In this document: positions 1 to 9,016 of the stretch, piece after piece
How the letters are laid out: each line of letters opens with the position of its first letter
Position numbering within the stretch: position 1 is the first letter of the stretch
Origin: an uncultured Flavobacteriaceae bacterium
GTDB lineage: Bacteria > Bacteroidota > Bacteroidia > Flavobacteriales > Flavobacteriaceae
Assembly (NCBI GenBank): GCA_947493175.1
Contig: CANLQD010000011.1
Coordinates: forward strand, 1 to 64,000
Direction of reading: 5' to 3'
DNA: 64,000 bases
Translations under genes and position numbers: made by a program
The notes under the pieces: model-generated
Database searches by the model: none
Seen by the model: the letters and a program-made list of their open reading frames with translations, nothing else
What the model was told of the DNA's origin: nothing

Positions 1-77
1 GAACCTTGAACCTTGAACCTTGAACCTTGAACCTTGAACCTTGAACCTTGAACCTTGAACCTTGAACCTTGAACCTT
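1..77. repeat. 7-bp tandem repeat, 11 copies of GAACCTT
   Basis: Eleven uninterrupted perfect copies of GAACCTT run from the window edge to position 77, so the true array may be longer. It lies just upstream of the first dehydrogenase gene. Because the unit is 7 bp, copy-number change would shift spacing to any upstream promoter but would not change a reading frame. Nothing in the sequence shows a function. Confidence 0.97.
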
Positions 78-87
78 AAAACAATAA

Positions 88-864
88 ATGTCAAACATTC
101 AACAACAATTCAACTTAGAAGGCAAAGTGGCCATCATCACCGGTTCCAGCAAAGGAATCGGGAAGGCCATTGCTAAAGGACTGGCAGAGCATGGGGCCAC
201 CGTAGTCATCAGTAGTCGAGATCAGGCGGCCTGTGATGCGGTAGTTGTCGAGTTCGGAAAATCGGCGCTAAAAGCCATCGGTATTGCCTGCCATATCGGA
301 AAGGAAGAGCAACGTCAAAACCTGATAAAGAAGACGGTTTCAGAATTGGGTGGAGTCGATATTTTGGTCAATAATGCGGCCATTAATCCGGTATTCGGTC
401 CTTTGGAGGATGCGGAAGAAGGTATTTTTGACAAGATTATGGAGGTGAACGTAAAAGCACCCTGGATGTTATCGAATTTAGCATTGACCAGCATGCAGGA
501 ACGTGGCGGCGGTAGTATCATCAACATCGCATCGGTAGAGGCATTGACTCCCGGAATGGGCCTTGGTTTGTATAGCACCAGCAAAGCGGCTTTATTGATG
601 CTTACCAAAAATCAAGCAAAGGAATGGGGGCAACATGGTGTCCGTGCCAATGCTGTTTGTCCCGGTTTGATCAAGACCAAGTTCAGTGCAGCACTTTGGC
701 AAAATGAAAAAATTCTTCAAAAAATAGAAAAGACGCTGCCTTCGGGCCGCATGGGGATGCCCGAAGAAATGGAAGGCCTTGTGTGTCTATTGGCCTCTGA
801 TGCCGGGGCCTACATGACCGGAGGGGTTTACACTGCGGACGGCGGATACATGATTGCAGGTTAA
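88..864 (+). CDS. SDR family NAD(P)-dependent oxidoreductase
   Basis: A 258-residue classical short-chain dehydrogenase, expected to oxidise or reduce a hydroxyl/keto group with NAD(P). The cofactor motif TGSSKGIG is at residues 18-25, NNAA at 95-98, the catalytic Ser at about 149 and YSTSK at 162-166; the C-terminal GG-x-Y region closes a normal-length SDR fold. The ATG at 88 follows 10 bp after a 7-bp tandem repeat. The acyl-CoA dehydrogenase gene begins 14 bp downstream, so both are probably co-transcribed in a beta-oxidation-like pathway. The exact substrate is unknown; annotation as a 3-hydroxyacyl-type or alcohol dehydrogenase would be inference from context. Confidence 0.93.
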   Translation: MSNIQQQFNLEGKVAIITGSSKGIGKAIAKGLAEHGATVVISSRDQAACDAVVVEFGKSALKAIGIACHIGKEEQRQNLIKKTVSELGGVDILVNNAAINPVFGPLEDAEEGIFDKIMEVNVKAPWMLSNLALTSMQERGGGSIINIASVEALTPGMGLGLYSTSKAALLMLTKNQAKEWGQHGVRANAVCPGLIKTKFSAALWQNEKILQKIEKTLPSGRMGMPEEMEGLVCLLASDAGAYMTGGVYTADGGYMIAG

Positions 865-877
865 TGAATAGCACTAT

Positions 878-2101
878 ATGAACTTTGAATACACCGATCA
901 CTCAAAATCACTACAAGAAAAGTTGCAAACCTTTATGCACGAGCATGTGCTGCCTGTTGAGCAAGAGGTATATGCATTTCATTCCCGGCCTGAGAATCGC
1001 TGGAAGCGATGGCCCGGTCTTGAGGTATTGAAGGAACAAGCAAAGGAAACCGGATTATGGAATTTATTCTTGCCGAAAGACTATGGGGAATTGAGTCCCG
1101 GTCTAACCAACTTGGAGTATGCGCCTTTGGCGGAGATTATGGGGCGTGTGTTATGGTCTTCTGAAGTTTTTAACTGTAGTGCGCCTGATACCGGGAATAT
1201 GGAAGTCTTGGCTAAATACGGAAATCCCGAACAACAGCAGCAGTGGTTGGTACCACTGATGAAAGGCGAAATTCGTTCCGCCTTTTTGATGACAGAACCC
1301 CAGGTAGCTTCTTCCGACGCTACAAATATTGAAACCTCGATCGTTTTGGAAGGGGATGAATATGTCATCAATGGAAGAAAGTGGTGGTCCTCTGGCGGAA
1401 TGGACCCCCATTGCAAAATAGCCATCATCATGGGCAAGACCGATTTTGACGCCCCAAGGCACCAACAACAAAGCATGGTGTTGGTACCGATGGATACTCC
1501 AGGATTGGAAATCGTTAGACCGTTATCCGTTTTTGGGTATTACGATTCTCCGGAAGGCCATGCCGAAATTGTATTGAACAATGTTAGGGTTCCAAAAGGC
1601 AATCTGTTGTTGGGAGAGGGGAGAGGTTTTGAAATAGCCCAAGGCCGTCTGGGTCCGGGACGCATTCACCATTGCATGCGATTGATCGGTATGGCGCAAC
1701 GTTCGGTAGAATTGATGTCGCAACGTGCCTCGGAACGCATTGCCTTTGGGAAAACATTTAAGGATTTCAGTAGCATCCGTCAGGAAATCGCAGTATCGCA
1801 ATGTGAAGTGGCACAGGCCCGATTGCTCACACTGTCCGCGGCCGACAAAATGGATAAGGCAGGGAACAAGGAAGCCAAAGATTTGATTGCCATGATCAAG
1901 ATCGTTGCCCCCAATATGGCGTTGAAAGTGATTGATAGGGCCATCCAAATTCACGGAGGTATGGGGGTGGGCCCGGACACGCCTTTGGCCCATTATTTTG
2001 CGGCGGCGCGCATGTTACGCCTTGCGGATGGTCCTGATGAGGTACATTTATATCAACTAGGAAAAAGTGTCATTAAAAAATATGCGGCCGATAAAAGCTG
2101 A
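878..2101 (+). CDS. acyl-CoA dehydrogenase, ACAD10/11-like
   Basis: A 407-residue flavoprotein acyl-CoA dehydrogenase, normal length for the family. The middle domain shows FLMTEPQVASSDATNI, which contacts FAD and substrate, and the C-terminal helical domain shows IQIHGGMGV followed by RLADGPDEVH. In ACAD10/11-type enzymes this ADGPDEVH stretch replaces the usual YEGT motif, placing Asp where the catalytic base normally sits (family knowledge, not tested here). ACAD10/11 enzymes act on branched, long or 4-hydroxy acyl-CoAs and pair with an APH-like kinase domain; the next gene encodes exactly such a kinase as a separate protein. It introduces the first double bond in the pathway of this cluster. 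Confidence 0.93.
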   Translation: MNFEYTDHSKSLQEKLQTFMHEHVLPVEQEVYAFHSRPENRWKRWPGLEVLKEQAKETGLWNLFLPKDYGELSPGLTNLEYAPLAEIMGRVLWSSEVFNCSAPDTGNMEVLAKYGNPEQQQQWLVPLMKGEIRSAFLMTEPQVASSDATNIETSIVLEGDEYVINGRKWWSSGGMDPHCKIAIIMGKTDFDAPRHQQQSMVLVPMDTPGLEIVRPLSVFGYYDSPEGHAEIVLNNVRVPKGNLLLGEGRGFEIAQGRLGPGRIHHCMRLIGMAQRSVELMSQRASERIAFGKTFKDFSSIRQEIAVSQCEVAQARLLTLSAADKMDKAGNKEAKDLIAMIKIVAPNMALKVIDRAIQIHGGMGVGPDTPLAHYFAAARMLRLADGPDEVHLYQLGKSVIKKYAADKS

Positions 2102-2251
2102 AGGAATGGATAGGGCAGTTGAGGTGGAAAATCAATTCAATGCCAGGCCTGCCTGCACGGAGCAATGTCTAAGTGTTTACTGGCCCAAATGGTATCATAG
2201 TCCTTGACAGCTACAGACTGATCTGCTTGACTTGAACCAAAATGAGACGTC

Positions 2252-2280
2252 AATGTCACGCTGAGCTTGTCGAAGCGCAT
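2252..2280. repeat. possible REP-like palindromic remnant
   Basis: The spacer between the dehydrogenase and kinase genes holds CACGCTGAGCTTGTCGAAGC, a type of string I recall as dispersed in Flavobacteriaceae genomes. Only one copy is present in this window, so the call rests on memory of the family rather than on repetition seen here. The rest of the 195-bp spacer shows no gene. Confidence 0.35.
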
Positions 2281-2296
2281 TAAAAAGAAGAATTAA

Positions 2297-3364
2297 ATGT
2301 CCGAAAAGGAAAAACAAAAAGTACGAAAGGGAGAAGAGCTGAACGAAGCTGGCCTTAAACGGTTTATGGCCGATCAGGGGCTTATCCAAAATAGCACCGG
2401 TGAACTTCTAATAGATCAGTTCACCCACGGCTACTCGAACCTGACCTATCTCCTAAAAATAGAGGGCAAGGAATACGTTTTGCGGCGACCTCCTTTCGGT
2501 GCTATTAAACGCGGACATGATATGGGCCGGGAGTACAAGGTGCAAAAGGCGATAAAAAAGACGTTTCCCAAAGTACCGATGATGTATGCTTATACAGAGG
2601 ATGCGGGCATCATCGGTTCCCCCTTTTACATAATGGAAAAAATAGACGGGATTATCCTGAGCTATCAAGAAGCTAAAAAAAGAGACATAACGGCCAGTAA
2701 CTATCCGACCATCGCTAATTCTTGGTTAGATACGATGGTCGAGCTTCATCAAGTCGATTATGAAGCCATTGGTTTGGGAGATTTAGGAAAACCCGATGGG
2801 TATGTGGCCCGGCAGGTAACCAATTGGGGAAAACAGTATATCAAAGCCGCTACCGATGAGGTGCCCGCCGCGGAAAAAGTAATGCGTTGGATGGAAGAAC
2901 AGCAACCGACCAGTTATAGGTACAGTCTCATTCATAACGACTACAAATATGATAACATTGCTTTTAAGGATACCGGTTGGAAAGAGGTCATCGCGGTACT
3001 TGATTGGGAAATGGCCACATTGGGAGATCCCCTAATGGATTTGGGCACTTCACTGGGATACTGGACCATGTACAAGGATCATGAGGTGGTCAAACAAGGT
3101 ATTCCCTCGCCAACCGTTTTTGAAGGGAACCCGAGCCGTAGTGACATTGTGGAGCGATACGCCCAAAAAAGCGGCAGTCCTGTGAATCACGTTGTTTTTT
3201 ATTATGTCTACGGACTTTTTAAAATAGCGGTTATTGCCCAGCAGATTTATTATCGATACAAGCATGGCTATACGACTGACCCCCGGTTTGCAAACCTGAA
3301 CAAGGCTGCTGAACTGTGCTGTAACATTGCCCTGAGATCTATTCAAACCCAAAAAATAGATTGA
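2297..3364 (+). CDS. APH/ACAD10-N-like phosphotransferase family protein
   Basis: A 355-residue kinase-fold protein of the aminoglycoside/choline phosphotransferase superfamily. The Brenner motif is HNDYKYDN (H-x-D-x4-N) and the magnesium-binding motif is VLDWEMATLGDP; the N-terminal lobe has YVLRRPP with the likely ATP-binding lysine region replaced by RR, as in ACAD10/11 N-domains. In animals this domain is fused to an acyl-CoA dehydrogenase and phosphorylates hydroxyacyl-CoAs; here it follows the dehydrogenase gene by 195 bp, supporting a joint role in catabolism of hydroxylated acyl-CoAs. It is not expected to be an antibiotic resistance gene. The next gene starts 1 bp after its stop. Confidence 0.88.
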   Translation: MSEKEKQKVRKGEELNEAGLKRFMADQGLIQNSTGELLIDQFTHGYSNLTYLLKIEGKEYVLRRPPFGAIKRGHDMGREYKVQKAIKKTFPKVPMMYAYTEDAGIIGSPFYIMEKIDGIILSYQEAKKRDITASNYPTIANSWLDTMVELHQVDYEAIGLGDLGKPDGYVARQVTNWGKQYIKAATDEVPAAEKVMRWMEEQQPTSYRYSLIHNDYKYDNIAFKDTGWKEVIAVLDWEMATLGDPLMDLGTSLGYWTMYKDHEVVKQGIPSPTVFEGNPSRSDIVERYAQKSGSPVNHVVFYYVYGLFKIAVIAQQIYYRYKHGYTTDPRFANLNKAAELCCNIALRSIQTQKID

Positions 3365-3365
3365 G

Positions 3366-3749
3366 ATGAGCAACGATCTGTACACAGATATCAATCCATC
3401 GGCATTGAAGGCCTTGTCCGACTTCCCGGAAGACCGTCCGTTGCACATGCTGAATTACCTAAAATATGCACCTTTGGATGCAACGACGGGAAAAACGGGA
3501 AAGGAGCTGTACCGGGAATACTTGGAGAAAGCCGTTCCCTTTTTTGAAAACATCGATGCGCGAATCACTTTTAAGGCCAAACCATCGCTGATGATCATTG
3601 GTCCCCAAGACGAAATACTGTGGGATGAGGTGTTGATCGTAACCTACGGTTCGAAGGCCGATTTTTTCAAACTGATACAGATGAAGGGCTATCCGGGTCA
3701 CATCCGAAAAAAGGCATTATCAGATTCAAGAATCATTTTTTGCCAATAA
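3366..3749 (+). CDS. DUF1330-like small protein
   Basis: A 127-residue protein resembling DUF1330 (dimeric alpha/beta-barrel fold): HMLNYLKY near the N-terminus, EYLEKAVPFFENIDARITF in the middle and the closing pattern that ends in YPGHIRKKALSDSRIIFC. Members are soluble proteins of unknown function often found in degradation clusters. It is nearly fused to the kinase gene (1-bp gap), which argues for translational coupling and a role in the same pathway. No catalytic residues can be assigned. Confidence 0.72.
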   Translation: MSNDLYTDINPSALKALSDFPEDRPLHMLNYLKYAPLDATTGKTGKELYREYLEKAVPFFENIDARITFKAKPSLMIIGPQDEILWDEVLIVTYGSKADFFKLIQMKGYPGHIRKKALSDSRIIFCQ

Positions 3750-3800
3750 TGTTTCAACGATTTTGAAAACAAAGAACAGTTTCTTAGAAACAAAAGGTAT

Positions 3801-4556
3801 ATGAAAGTAAAAAACAAAATAGTTATTGTCACAGGAGCAGGTTCGGGAATAGGAGCGGCCGCTGCCAAACATTTTGCCTATCATGGGGCACAGGTGGTCG
3901 TTTCGGACGTAAAACTCGAAAAAGCACAAGTGGTCACGGAAGCCATTCTAGGAGATGGAGGAAATGCAACCGCCGTCGAAGCGAACGTAGCCAACTATGA
4001 GGCAGTTGAAAATTTGGTCGAACAGACGGTAGACCAGTTTGGTCGTTTGGACGTTATCGTCAACAATGCCGGTATCGGTCCTCGCGTAATGGCCAAAACT
4101 GCCGACTATCTATTGACCGATTGGGACAACGTCATTGCGGTGAATCAGACCGGGGTTTTTTACTGCATGAAGGTGGCCTTGCGACAAATGGTCGAACAAG
4201 GTCATGGGAACATCGTGAACGTGGCTTCCTTGGCAGGATTAAAAGCCTCACCTAATAACCTATCTTACAGTGCCAGTAAATTTGCGGTCGTAGGGATGAC
4301 CAAATCGGCGGCAATGGAGTATGCCACCAAGAATATTCGCGTTAACGCGGTATGTCCGGGATATACTGAATCGGCACTCTTAGACAAACTCTTGGCGGCC
4401 CGCCCCGATATGGATGAAGTATTGAAAAAAGTCATTCCCATGAAACGCTATGGCAATGCGACCGAGATTGCCGAAGCCATTGTATGGTTGGCGTCCGATA
4501 GCACCCAGTTTATCACCGGACAGACCATTACGTTAGATGGGGGAACGTCTCTTTAG
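3801..4556 (+). CDS. SDR family oxidoreductase
   Basis: A 251-residue classical short-chain dehydrogenase. TGAGSGIG is at residues 11-18, NNAG at 88-91, the catalytic serine in VASLAG at about 143 and YSASK at 156-160; the C-terminus has the usual ITGQTITLDGG. Second of three SDRs in the cluster; the three share only family motifs, so they probably act on different intermediates rather than being recent duplicates. Starts 51 bp after the DUF1330-like gene. Confidence 0.93.
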   Translation: MKVKNKIVIVTGAGSGIGAAAAKHFAYHGAQVVVSDVKLEKAQVVTEAILGDGGNATAVEANVANYEAVENLVEQTVDQFGRLDVIVNNAGIGPRVMAKTADYLLTDWDNVIAVNQTGVFYCMKVALRQMVEQGHGNIVNVASLAGLKASPNNLSYSASKFAVVGMTKSAAMEYATKNIRVNAVCPGYTESALLDKLLAARPDMDEVLKKVIPMKRYGNATEIAEAIVWLASDSTQFITGQTITLDGGTSL

Positions 4557-4684
4557 ATAGAAATACGAGGATTCCAACTGAAAAAAGAAACTGGCATTTG
4601 GAGAAAATAACCAATCAAAAACCCTGTGTAACACAGTACCTATCGATACATATTTAAAATACACACTAACATCAAAAGACACCA

Positions 4685-5449
4685 TTGAAAACAATACAAC
4701 TAGAAAAAAGAGAACGATATACCATTGTACAACTGAACAGGGGCAAGGTCAATGCCATTAACCACGCAATGGTCAAAGAATTAACGATGGCCTTTATAGA
4801 ATTACAGCAAGATGATGCCGTTGAGGGGGTGATTTTGACCGGAATTCCTCATTTCTTTTCCGCTGGTTTGGATGTTATTGAACTGTATGGGTATAATGAG
4901 ACTGAAATCAAAGCCTTTTTTACCGATTTTGGGGCACTTCACATTCAAATGGCCCGATTCCCCAAACCGTTGGTCTGTGCGATTCCGGGGTATGCCCCGG
5001 CAGGAGGCTGTGTATTCGCTATTACCGCCGACTATCGTATCATGGCCGAAGGAGAGAAGTATACCATTGGGCTGAACGAAGTGGCGGTAAACATCCAGAT
5101 TTCCAATAACTTGATCCATGCCTACTCTTTTTGGATAGGTGCCGGGAAAGCGCATGAATACATATTGGATGGGAAATTGTTGAACGGTAGGGAAGCACTG
5201 GAATGCGGACTCATTAATCAATTAGTTTCTTTGGAGGAGGTATTGCCAGCGGCGGAAAAGAAAATACAACAGTTTCTTCGTGCAGATACCGCTATTTTGA
5301 GGAATACCAAACAGAAGTTACGGAGTACGTGGCTTGGAAGCTTGGAAAGTGATGCTTCCAAAGACTTGGGAGAAGCCATAGAGCTATGGTGGTCTCCGCG
5401 AATACGAACCAAAATGAAGGCTTTTGTAGAAGGTCTTCAGAAAAAATGA
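4685..5449 (+). CDS. enoyl-CoA hydratase/isomerase family, ECI-like
   Basis: A 254-residue crotonase-fold protein. The oxyanion-hole segments are SAGLDV (59-64) and PAGG (105-108). The motif GLNE (129-132) places a glutamate where mitochondrial delta3,delta2-enoyl-CoA isomerase (ECI1) carries its catalytic base, so isomerisation of 3-enoyl- to 2-enoyl-CoA is more likely than simple hydration; this is inference from family knowledge. The chosen start is TTG at 4685, because the conserved first strand begins there and no in-frame ATG lies nearby upstream. A 128-bp AT-rich spacer separates it from the SDR gene. Confidence 0.88.
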   Translation: MKTIQLEKRERYTIVQLNRGKVNAINHAMVKELTMAFIELQQDDAVEGVILTGIPHFFSAGLDVIELYGYNETEIKAFFTDFGALHIQMARFPKPLVCAIPGYAPAGGCVFAITADYRIMAEGEKYTIGLNEVAVNIQISNNLIHAYSFWIGAGKAHEYILDGKLLNGREALECGLINQLVSLEEVLPAAEKKIQQFLRADTAILRNTKQKLRSTWLGSLESDASKDLGEAIELWWSPRIRTKMKAFVEGLQKK

Positions 5450-5586
5450 ACTCGGCTTGCGTTGTGGTTCGGAACGGGGAATGGAGGCTTTTGTTCCCTA
5501 ATGAAGTCATTTTTCGGTTGCATGGCTACGGAGGTTAAAAATGGCAAAATTAGAGTGTAAAATGCAAAATTCGCAGGTAAAAGAAT

Positions 5587-5607
5587 AACTCAAGAGGAGT
5601 TCAATAA
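5587..5607. repeat. 21-bp intergenic repeat with small hairpin, copy 1
   Basis: AACTCAAGAGGAGTTCAATA plus one A, identical to positions 7706-7726. It can fold as AACTC / GAGTT with a 5-base loop. Each copy precedes an oxidoreductase gene of the cluster, 17 bp (here) and 82 bp (second copy) upstream of the start codon. Confidence 0.9.
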
Positions 5608-5624
5608 CTTAAAAAATTCAGGAT

Positions 5625-6629
5625 ATGAACAAACAATGGATATTGCGTAAACGGCCAGAGGGCATGCCCGATACATCGACTTGGTCTTTGGAATCGAACC
5701 CGATTCCGGAGCCAGGTGATGGCGAGGTATTGGTACAACAACATTTTATCTCCCTAGATCCCGCTATGCGCGGCTGGATGAACGACGCCAAGTCGTATAT
5801 ACCTCCGGTCGAATTGGGGGCAGTAATGCGCGCTGGTTCTGTAGGGAAGGTTATCAAATCTAACAACCATCCCAAGTTAAAAGAAGGTGATTTTGTAAGC
5901 GGATGGGGCGGTGTGCAGCAGTATACCGTTACCGATGGGGAGAATTGGTATCCTGTAGATCCTACGCTTGCTCCGCTACCCATGTATATTGGCACCTTGG
6001 GTATGCCCGGTATGACGGCCTATTTTGGAATTCTACAAGAAGGCAAAATTAAAGAGGGCGATGTTGTCCTGGTATCCGGTGCGGCCGGTGCCGTAGGTAG
6101 TATTGTTGGTCAAATAGCCAAGATAAAGGGCTGTAGGGTCGTAGGTATTGCTGGAGGTACTGCCAAATGCGACTATTTGGTCAACGAATTGGGATTTGAT
6201 GCCGCCATCGACTATAAATCCGAAGAAATTTATGAAGCCATAAAAAAGGAGTGTCCCAAGGGTATCGATGTGTATTTTGATAACGTAGGAGGAGAAATCT
6301 TGGATGCCGCCTTGGCAAGATTGCGCATGAAGGCCAGGGTGATAATTTGTGGTGCTATTTCACAGTACAATAATAGGCAAGACGTTCGAGGGCCGAAGAA
6401 TTACCTGTCCCTTTTAGTGAATCGCGCGACTATGAAGGGTATGATCGTATTCGACTATGCCGCCGATTACAAAAAAGCGGCACAGGAAATGGGACAGTGG
6501 CTTATGGAGGGCAAGCTAAAAAGCAAAGAGGATATTTATGAAGGTATCGAAAATTTTCCCGAGACCTTCACCAGATTGTTCACAGGGGACAAAATGGGGA
6601 AATTGGTATTAAAGGTCTTAGAGGAATAA
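5625..6629 (+). CDS. NADP-dependent oxidoreductase (CurA/PTGR1-like MDR)
   Basis: A 334-residue zinc-independent medium-chain reductase related to curcumin reductase and prostaglandin reductase 1. The GroES-like N-domain has LDPAMRGWM; the Rossmann motif is GAAGAVGSIVGQIAK and the later GAISQYNN is typical of this subgroup, which reduces the double bond of 2-alkenals or enones with NADPH. No zinc-ligand cysteines are seen. Likely acts on an alpha,beta-unsaturated intermediate. Preceded by a 21-bp repeat that it shares with the spacer at 7706. Confidence 0.9.
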   Translation: MNKQWILRKRPEGMPDTSTWSLESNPIPEPGDGEVLVQQHFISLDPAMRGWMNDAKSYIPPVELGAVMRAGSVGKVIKSNNHPKLKEGDFVSGWGGVQQYTVTDGENWYPVDPTLAPLPMYIGTLGMPGMTAYFGILQEGKIKEGDVVLVSGAAGAVGSIVGQIAKIKGCRVVGIAGGTAKCDYLVNELGFDAAIDYKSEEIYEAIKKECPKGIDVYFDNVGGEILDAALARLRMKARVIICGAISQYNNRQDVRGPKNYLSLLVNRATMKGMIVFDYAADYKKAAQEMGQWLMEGKLKSKEDIYEGIENFPETFTRLFTGDKMGKLVLKVLEE

Positions 6630-6711
6630 GGTTTTAAAGACAGCCAATTGGAAGCAAGATTATCGCGTTGGGCCAACCGAAAGGGAGCAAGGCCGAAGCG
6701 TACATAATAAA

Positions 6712-7692
6712 ATGAAAATGAAAGCAATCGTATGTAACACTTTCGGACCACCGTCCAATTTAAGCTTGGAAGAGATTCAAAGCCCAAGTCCGGGTAGTAA
6801 CGAAGTCTTGGTCGAGGTGAAGGCCTGTGGGGTAAATTTTCCCGATACACTGATCATCCAAGGATTGTATCAATTTAAACCAGCGTTGCCTTTTACGCCC
6901 GGAAGTGATATTGCAGGCGTGGTCAAGGAAGTAGGTGAGAGGGTAACGCATGTTAAACAAGGAGACGAAGTCTTCGGTTTTGTGCTGAACGGTGGCTTTG
7001 CAGAAGAAGTTGTTGTCCCTGCAAACGCTTGTTTTTTAAAGCCGCCCCAAATGGATTTTCCCATAGCGGCCTCCTTTATGATGGCATATGGCACTGCTTA
7101 CCATGCATTGAAAGATAGGGGATGGTTGAAGGAAGGGGAAACACTTTTGGTATTGGGAGCCTCTGGGGGCGTAGGGCTGGCGGCTGTAGAATTGGGAAAG
7201 CTACTAGGCGCCAAAGTAATCGCTGCCGCTTCCTCCGAGGAGAAACTGGCGCTCTGTAAGGAGTATGGCGCCGATGAGGTGATCGATTATACACAAGACG
7301 ATCTAAAAACCAAAATAAAGGAACTAACCGGAGGAAAAGGAGTTGATGTGGTCTACGACCCTGTCGGCGGGAGCTATTCCGAAGCGGCCATTCGAGGAAT
7401 GGCCTGGGAAGGGCGGTATTTGATCATCGGTTTTGCTGCAGGAGACATTCCAAAGATTCCCTTGAATTTGGCCTTGTTAAAGGGATGTGCCCTCGTAGGG
7501 GTCTTTTGGGGCAATTTTGCCATGAAAACCCCCAAGAAGAACTTGCAAAATACAATGGAGTTGATGCAATGGTATGCTCAAGGAAAATTGAAACCCCATA
7601 TTCATAAGGTCTACGCACTGGCAGAAGTACCAAAAGCTCTGGAAGCAATGATGCGGCGAAAAGTAAAGGGAAAGGCGGTCATTGGAATGTAA
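6712..7692 (+). CDS. NADPH:quinone oxidoreductase family MDR
   Basis: A 326-residue medium-chain reductase of the quinone oxidoreductase group. Motifs are GVNFPDTLIIQGLYQ in the N-domain, TPGSDIAGVV, and the nucleotide-binding GASGGVGLAAVELGK; zinc-binding cysteines are absent. Family members reduce quinones or enoyl-thioesters with NADPH. In this cluster a role in enoyl reduction is plausible but unproven. Separated by 82 bp from the preceding MDR and differing from it in subgroup, so the pair is not a recent duplication. Confidence 0.9.
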   Translation: MKMKAIVCNTFGPPSNLSLEEIQSPSPGSNEVLVEVKACGVNFPDTLIIQGLYQFKPALPFTPGSDIAGVVKEVGERVTHVKQGDEVFGFVLNGGFAEEVVVPANACFLKPPQMDFPIAASFMMAYGTAYHALKDRGWLKEGETLLVLGASGGVGLAAVELGKLLGAKVIAAASSEEKLALCKEYGADEVIDYTQDDLKTKIKELTGGKGVDVVYDPVGGSYSEAAIRGMAWEGRYLIIGFAAGDIPKIPLNLALLKGCALVGVFWGNFAMKTPKKNLQNTMELMQWYAQGKLKPHIHKVYALAEVPKALEAMMRRKVKGKAVIGM

Positions 7693-7705
7693 GTACGAAA
7701 AGAAC

Positions 7706-7726
7706 AACTCAAGAGGAGTTCAATAA
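7706..7726. repeat. 21-bp intergenic repeat, copy 2
   Basis: Identical over 21 bases to 5587-5607. It lies 13 bp after the stop of the quinone reductase gene and has the same small AACTC/GAGTT inverted repeat. Confidence 0.9.
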
Positions 7727-7808
7727 GAGGTACCCAACTAGAAATTAGAATTGCGGAAGTCAATATCTTAAATCTAACGTCTAATAATATCTATAATTCT
7801 AACAACAT

Positions 7809-8546
7809 ATGCGATTAAAAAACAAAGTAGCCATTGTAACCGGGGGCGCCCGGGGCATCGGAAAAGCCATCTCCGAACTATTCGCCCAAGAAGGGGCTTC
7901 GGTCATCATTTGGGACCTGTTGGATGAAGGGATTCAAACGGCCGATGGCATCAATAACAGCGGAGGCAAAGCCGAGTTCCTAAACATATCGGTCACCGAT
8001 AAAGAAGCAGTGAATGTCGCTGTAAAAGAGATCCATTCCAGGTATGGAAAAATCGATATCCTCATCAACAATGCCGGAATTACGAGGGATAAAACGCTAC
8101 AAAAAATGAGTGAAGATGAGTGGGATTCCGTTATCGACGTCAACTTAAAAGGGGTATTTTTATGTACACAGGCAGTCTCGGGGTATATGAAAGAGGCCGG
8201 TTACGGTAGGATCGTGTCTGCCGCCTCCAACGTGGGTTTAAGAGGTAATTTTGGGCAGACCAACTACGCTGCGACCAAAGCAGGGGTTATCGCCATGTCG
8301 AAAACCTGGACAATGGAGCTGGGCAAGTATGGCATTACGGCAAATGCCGTTGCGCCAGGTTTTACATTGACCGAGATGGTGAAGGCCATTCCCTCAGCAC
8401 ATATGGAAAGTATAAAAAAACAAATCCCGCTACAAAAGGCGGCCCAGCCTATCGATATTGCTTACGGATACCTCTACTTGGCCTCCGATGAGGCGCAATA
8501 TGTTTCTGGGATTTGCCTAACGATCGACGGTGGAATATCAAGATAG
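7809..8546 (+). CDS. 3-oxoacyl-ACP reductase-like SDR (FabG-like)
   Basis: A 245-residue SDR closest in pattern to FabG: TGGARGIG at 11-18, NNAGITRD at 87-94, VNLKGVFLCTQAV, Ser at about 140 and YAATK at 153-157. FabG-type enzymes interconvert 3-oxoacyl and 3-hydroxyacyl thioesters. A MaoC-type dehydratase gene follows after 5 bp; the two together form the hydroxyacyl dehydrogenase/hydratase half of an acyl-thioester cycle, running in the oxidative direction in this context. Confidence 0.92.
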   Translation: MRLKNKVAIVTGGARGIGKAISELFAQEGASVIIWDLLDEGIQTADGINNSGGKAEFLNISVTDKEAVNVAVKEIHSRYGKIDILINNAGITRDKTLQKMSEDEWDSVIDVNLKGVFLCTQAVSGYMKEAGYGRIVSAASNVGLRGNFGQTNYAATKAGVIAMSKTWTMELGKYGITANAVAPGFTLTEMVKAIPSAHMESIKKQIPLQKAAQPIDIAYGYLYLASDEAQYVSGICLTIDGGISR

Positions 8547-8551
8547 GGAGC

Positions 8552-9016
8552 ATGGAGAAGCTAATTTGTAAAGATTTTGAAGAATTTAGGTCGCTAGAGG
8601 GGCAGAATTTACCGATGGGCCCATGGGTCACTGTCACCCAGAACATGATCAATGCCTTCGCCGAGGCCACATTGGATTTTCAATGGATCCATGTAGATGT
8701 AGAAAAGGCAAAGCAGCACTCACCCTTTAAAGCCCCGGTGGCCCATGGTTTTCTATCGGTTTCCCTCATATCAAAGATGTTGGGCGATGTGGTGGAGGTA
8801 CAAAGTGCGAAAATGGGGGTGAACTATGGCCTGAACAAAGTGCGTTTTCCCCATCCAGTCATGGTGGACAGTAAATTACGGTTTATGGGTAAGGTCGAAA
8901 AAATCGAAGATTATGGTCCCAACGGTTTAAAAATTACCTGGGGCTGTACCATTGAGATAGCAGATGCGACAAAGCCCGCTTGCGTAGCTGAATTTGTATC
9001 CCTGATGTTTGACTAA
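8552..9016 (+). CDS. MaoC family dehydratase (R-hydratase-like)
   Basis: A hot-dog-fold hydratase of 154 residues when started at the ATG at 8552. That ATG has AGGGAG just upstream, whereas the longer open frame would begin inside the preceding gene. The hydratase-2 region reads QWIHVDVEKAKQHSPF followed by VAHGF, with the Asp and His that align with the catalytic dyad of (R)-specific enoyl-CoA hydratases. It adds water across a 2-enoyl thioester. Tight coupling to the FabG-like gene (5-bp gap) suggests both handle the same intermediate. Confidence 0.9.
   Translation: MEKLICKDFEEFRSLEGQNLPMGPWVTVTQNMINAFAEATLDFQWIHVDVEKAKQHSPFKAPVAHGFLSVSLISKMLGDVVEVQSAKMGVNYGLNKVRFPHPVMVDSKLRFMGKVEKIEDYGPNGLKITWGCTIEIADATKPACVAEFVSLMFD

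Noticed and set aside
1..77. CRISPR array
   Set aside because: The unit is 7 bp without spacers, so it is a simple tandem repeat.
2297..3364. Aminoglycoside resistance kinase
   Set aside because: Position after an ACAD10/11-like gene and the ACAD10-N-like sequence point to acyl metabolism instead.
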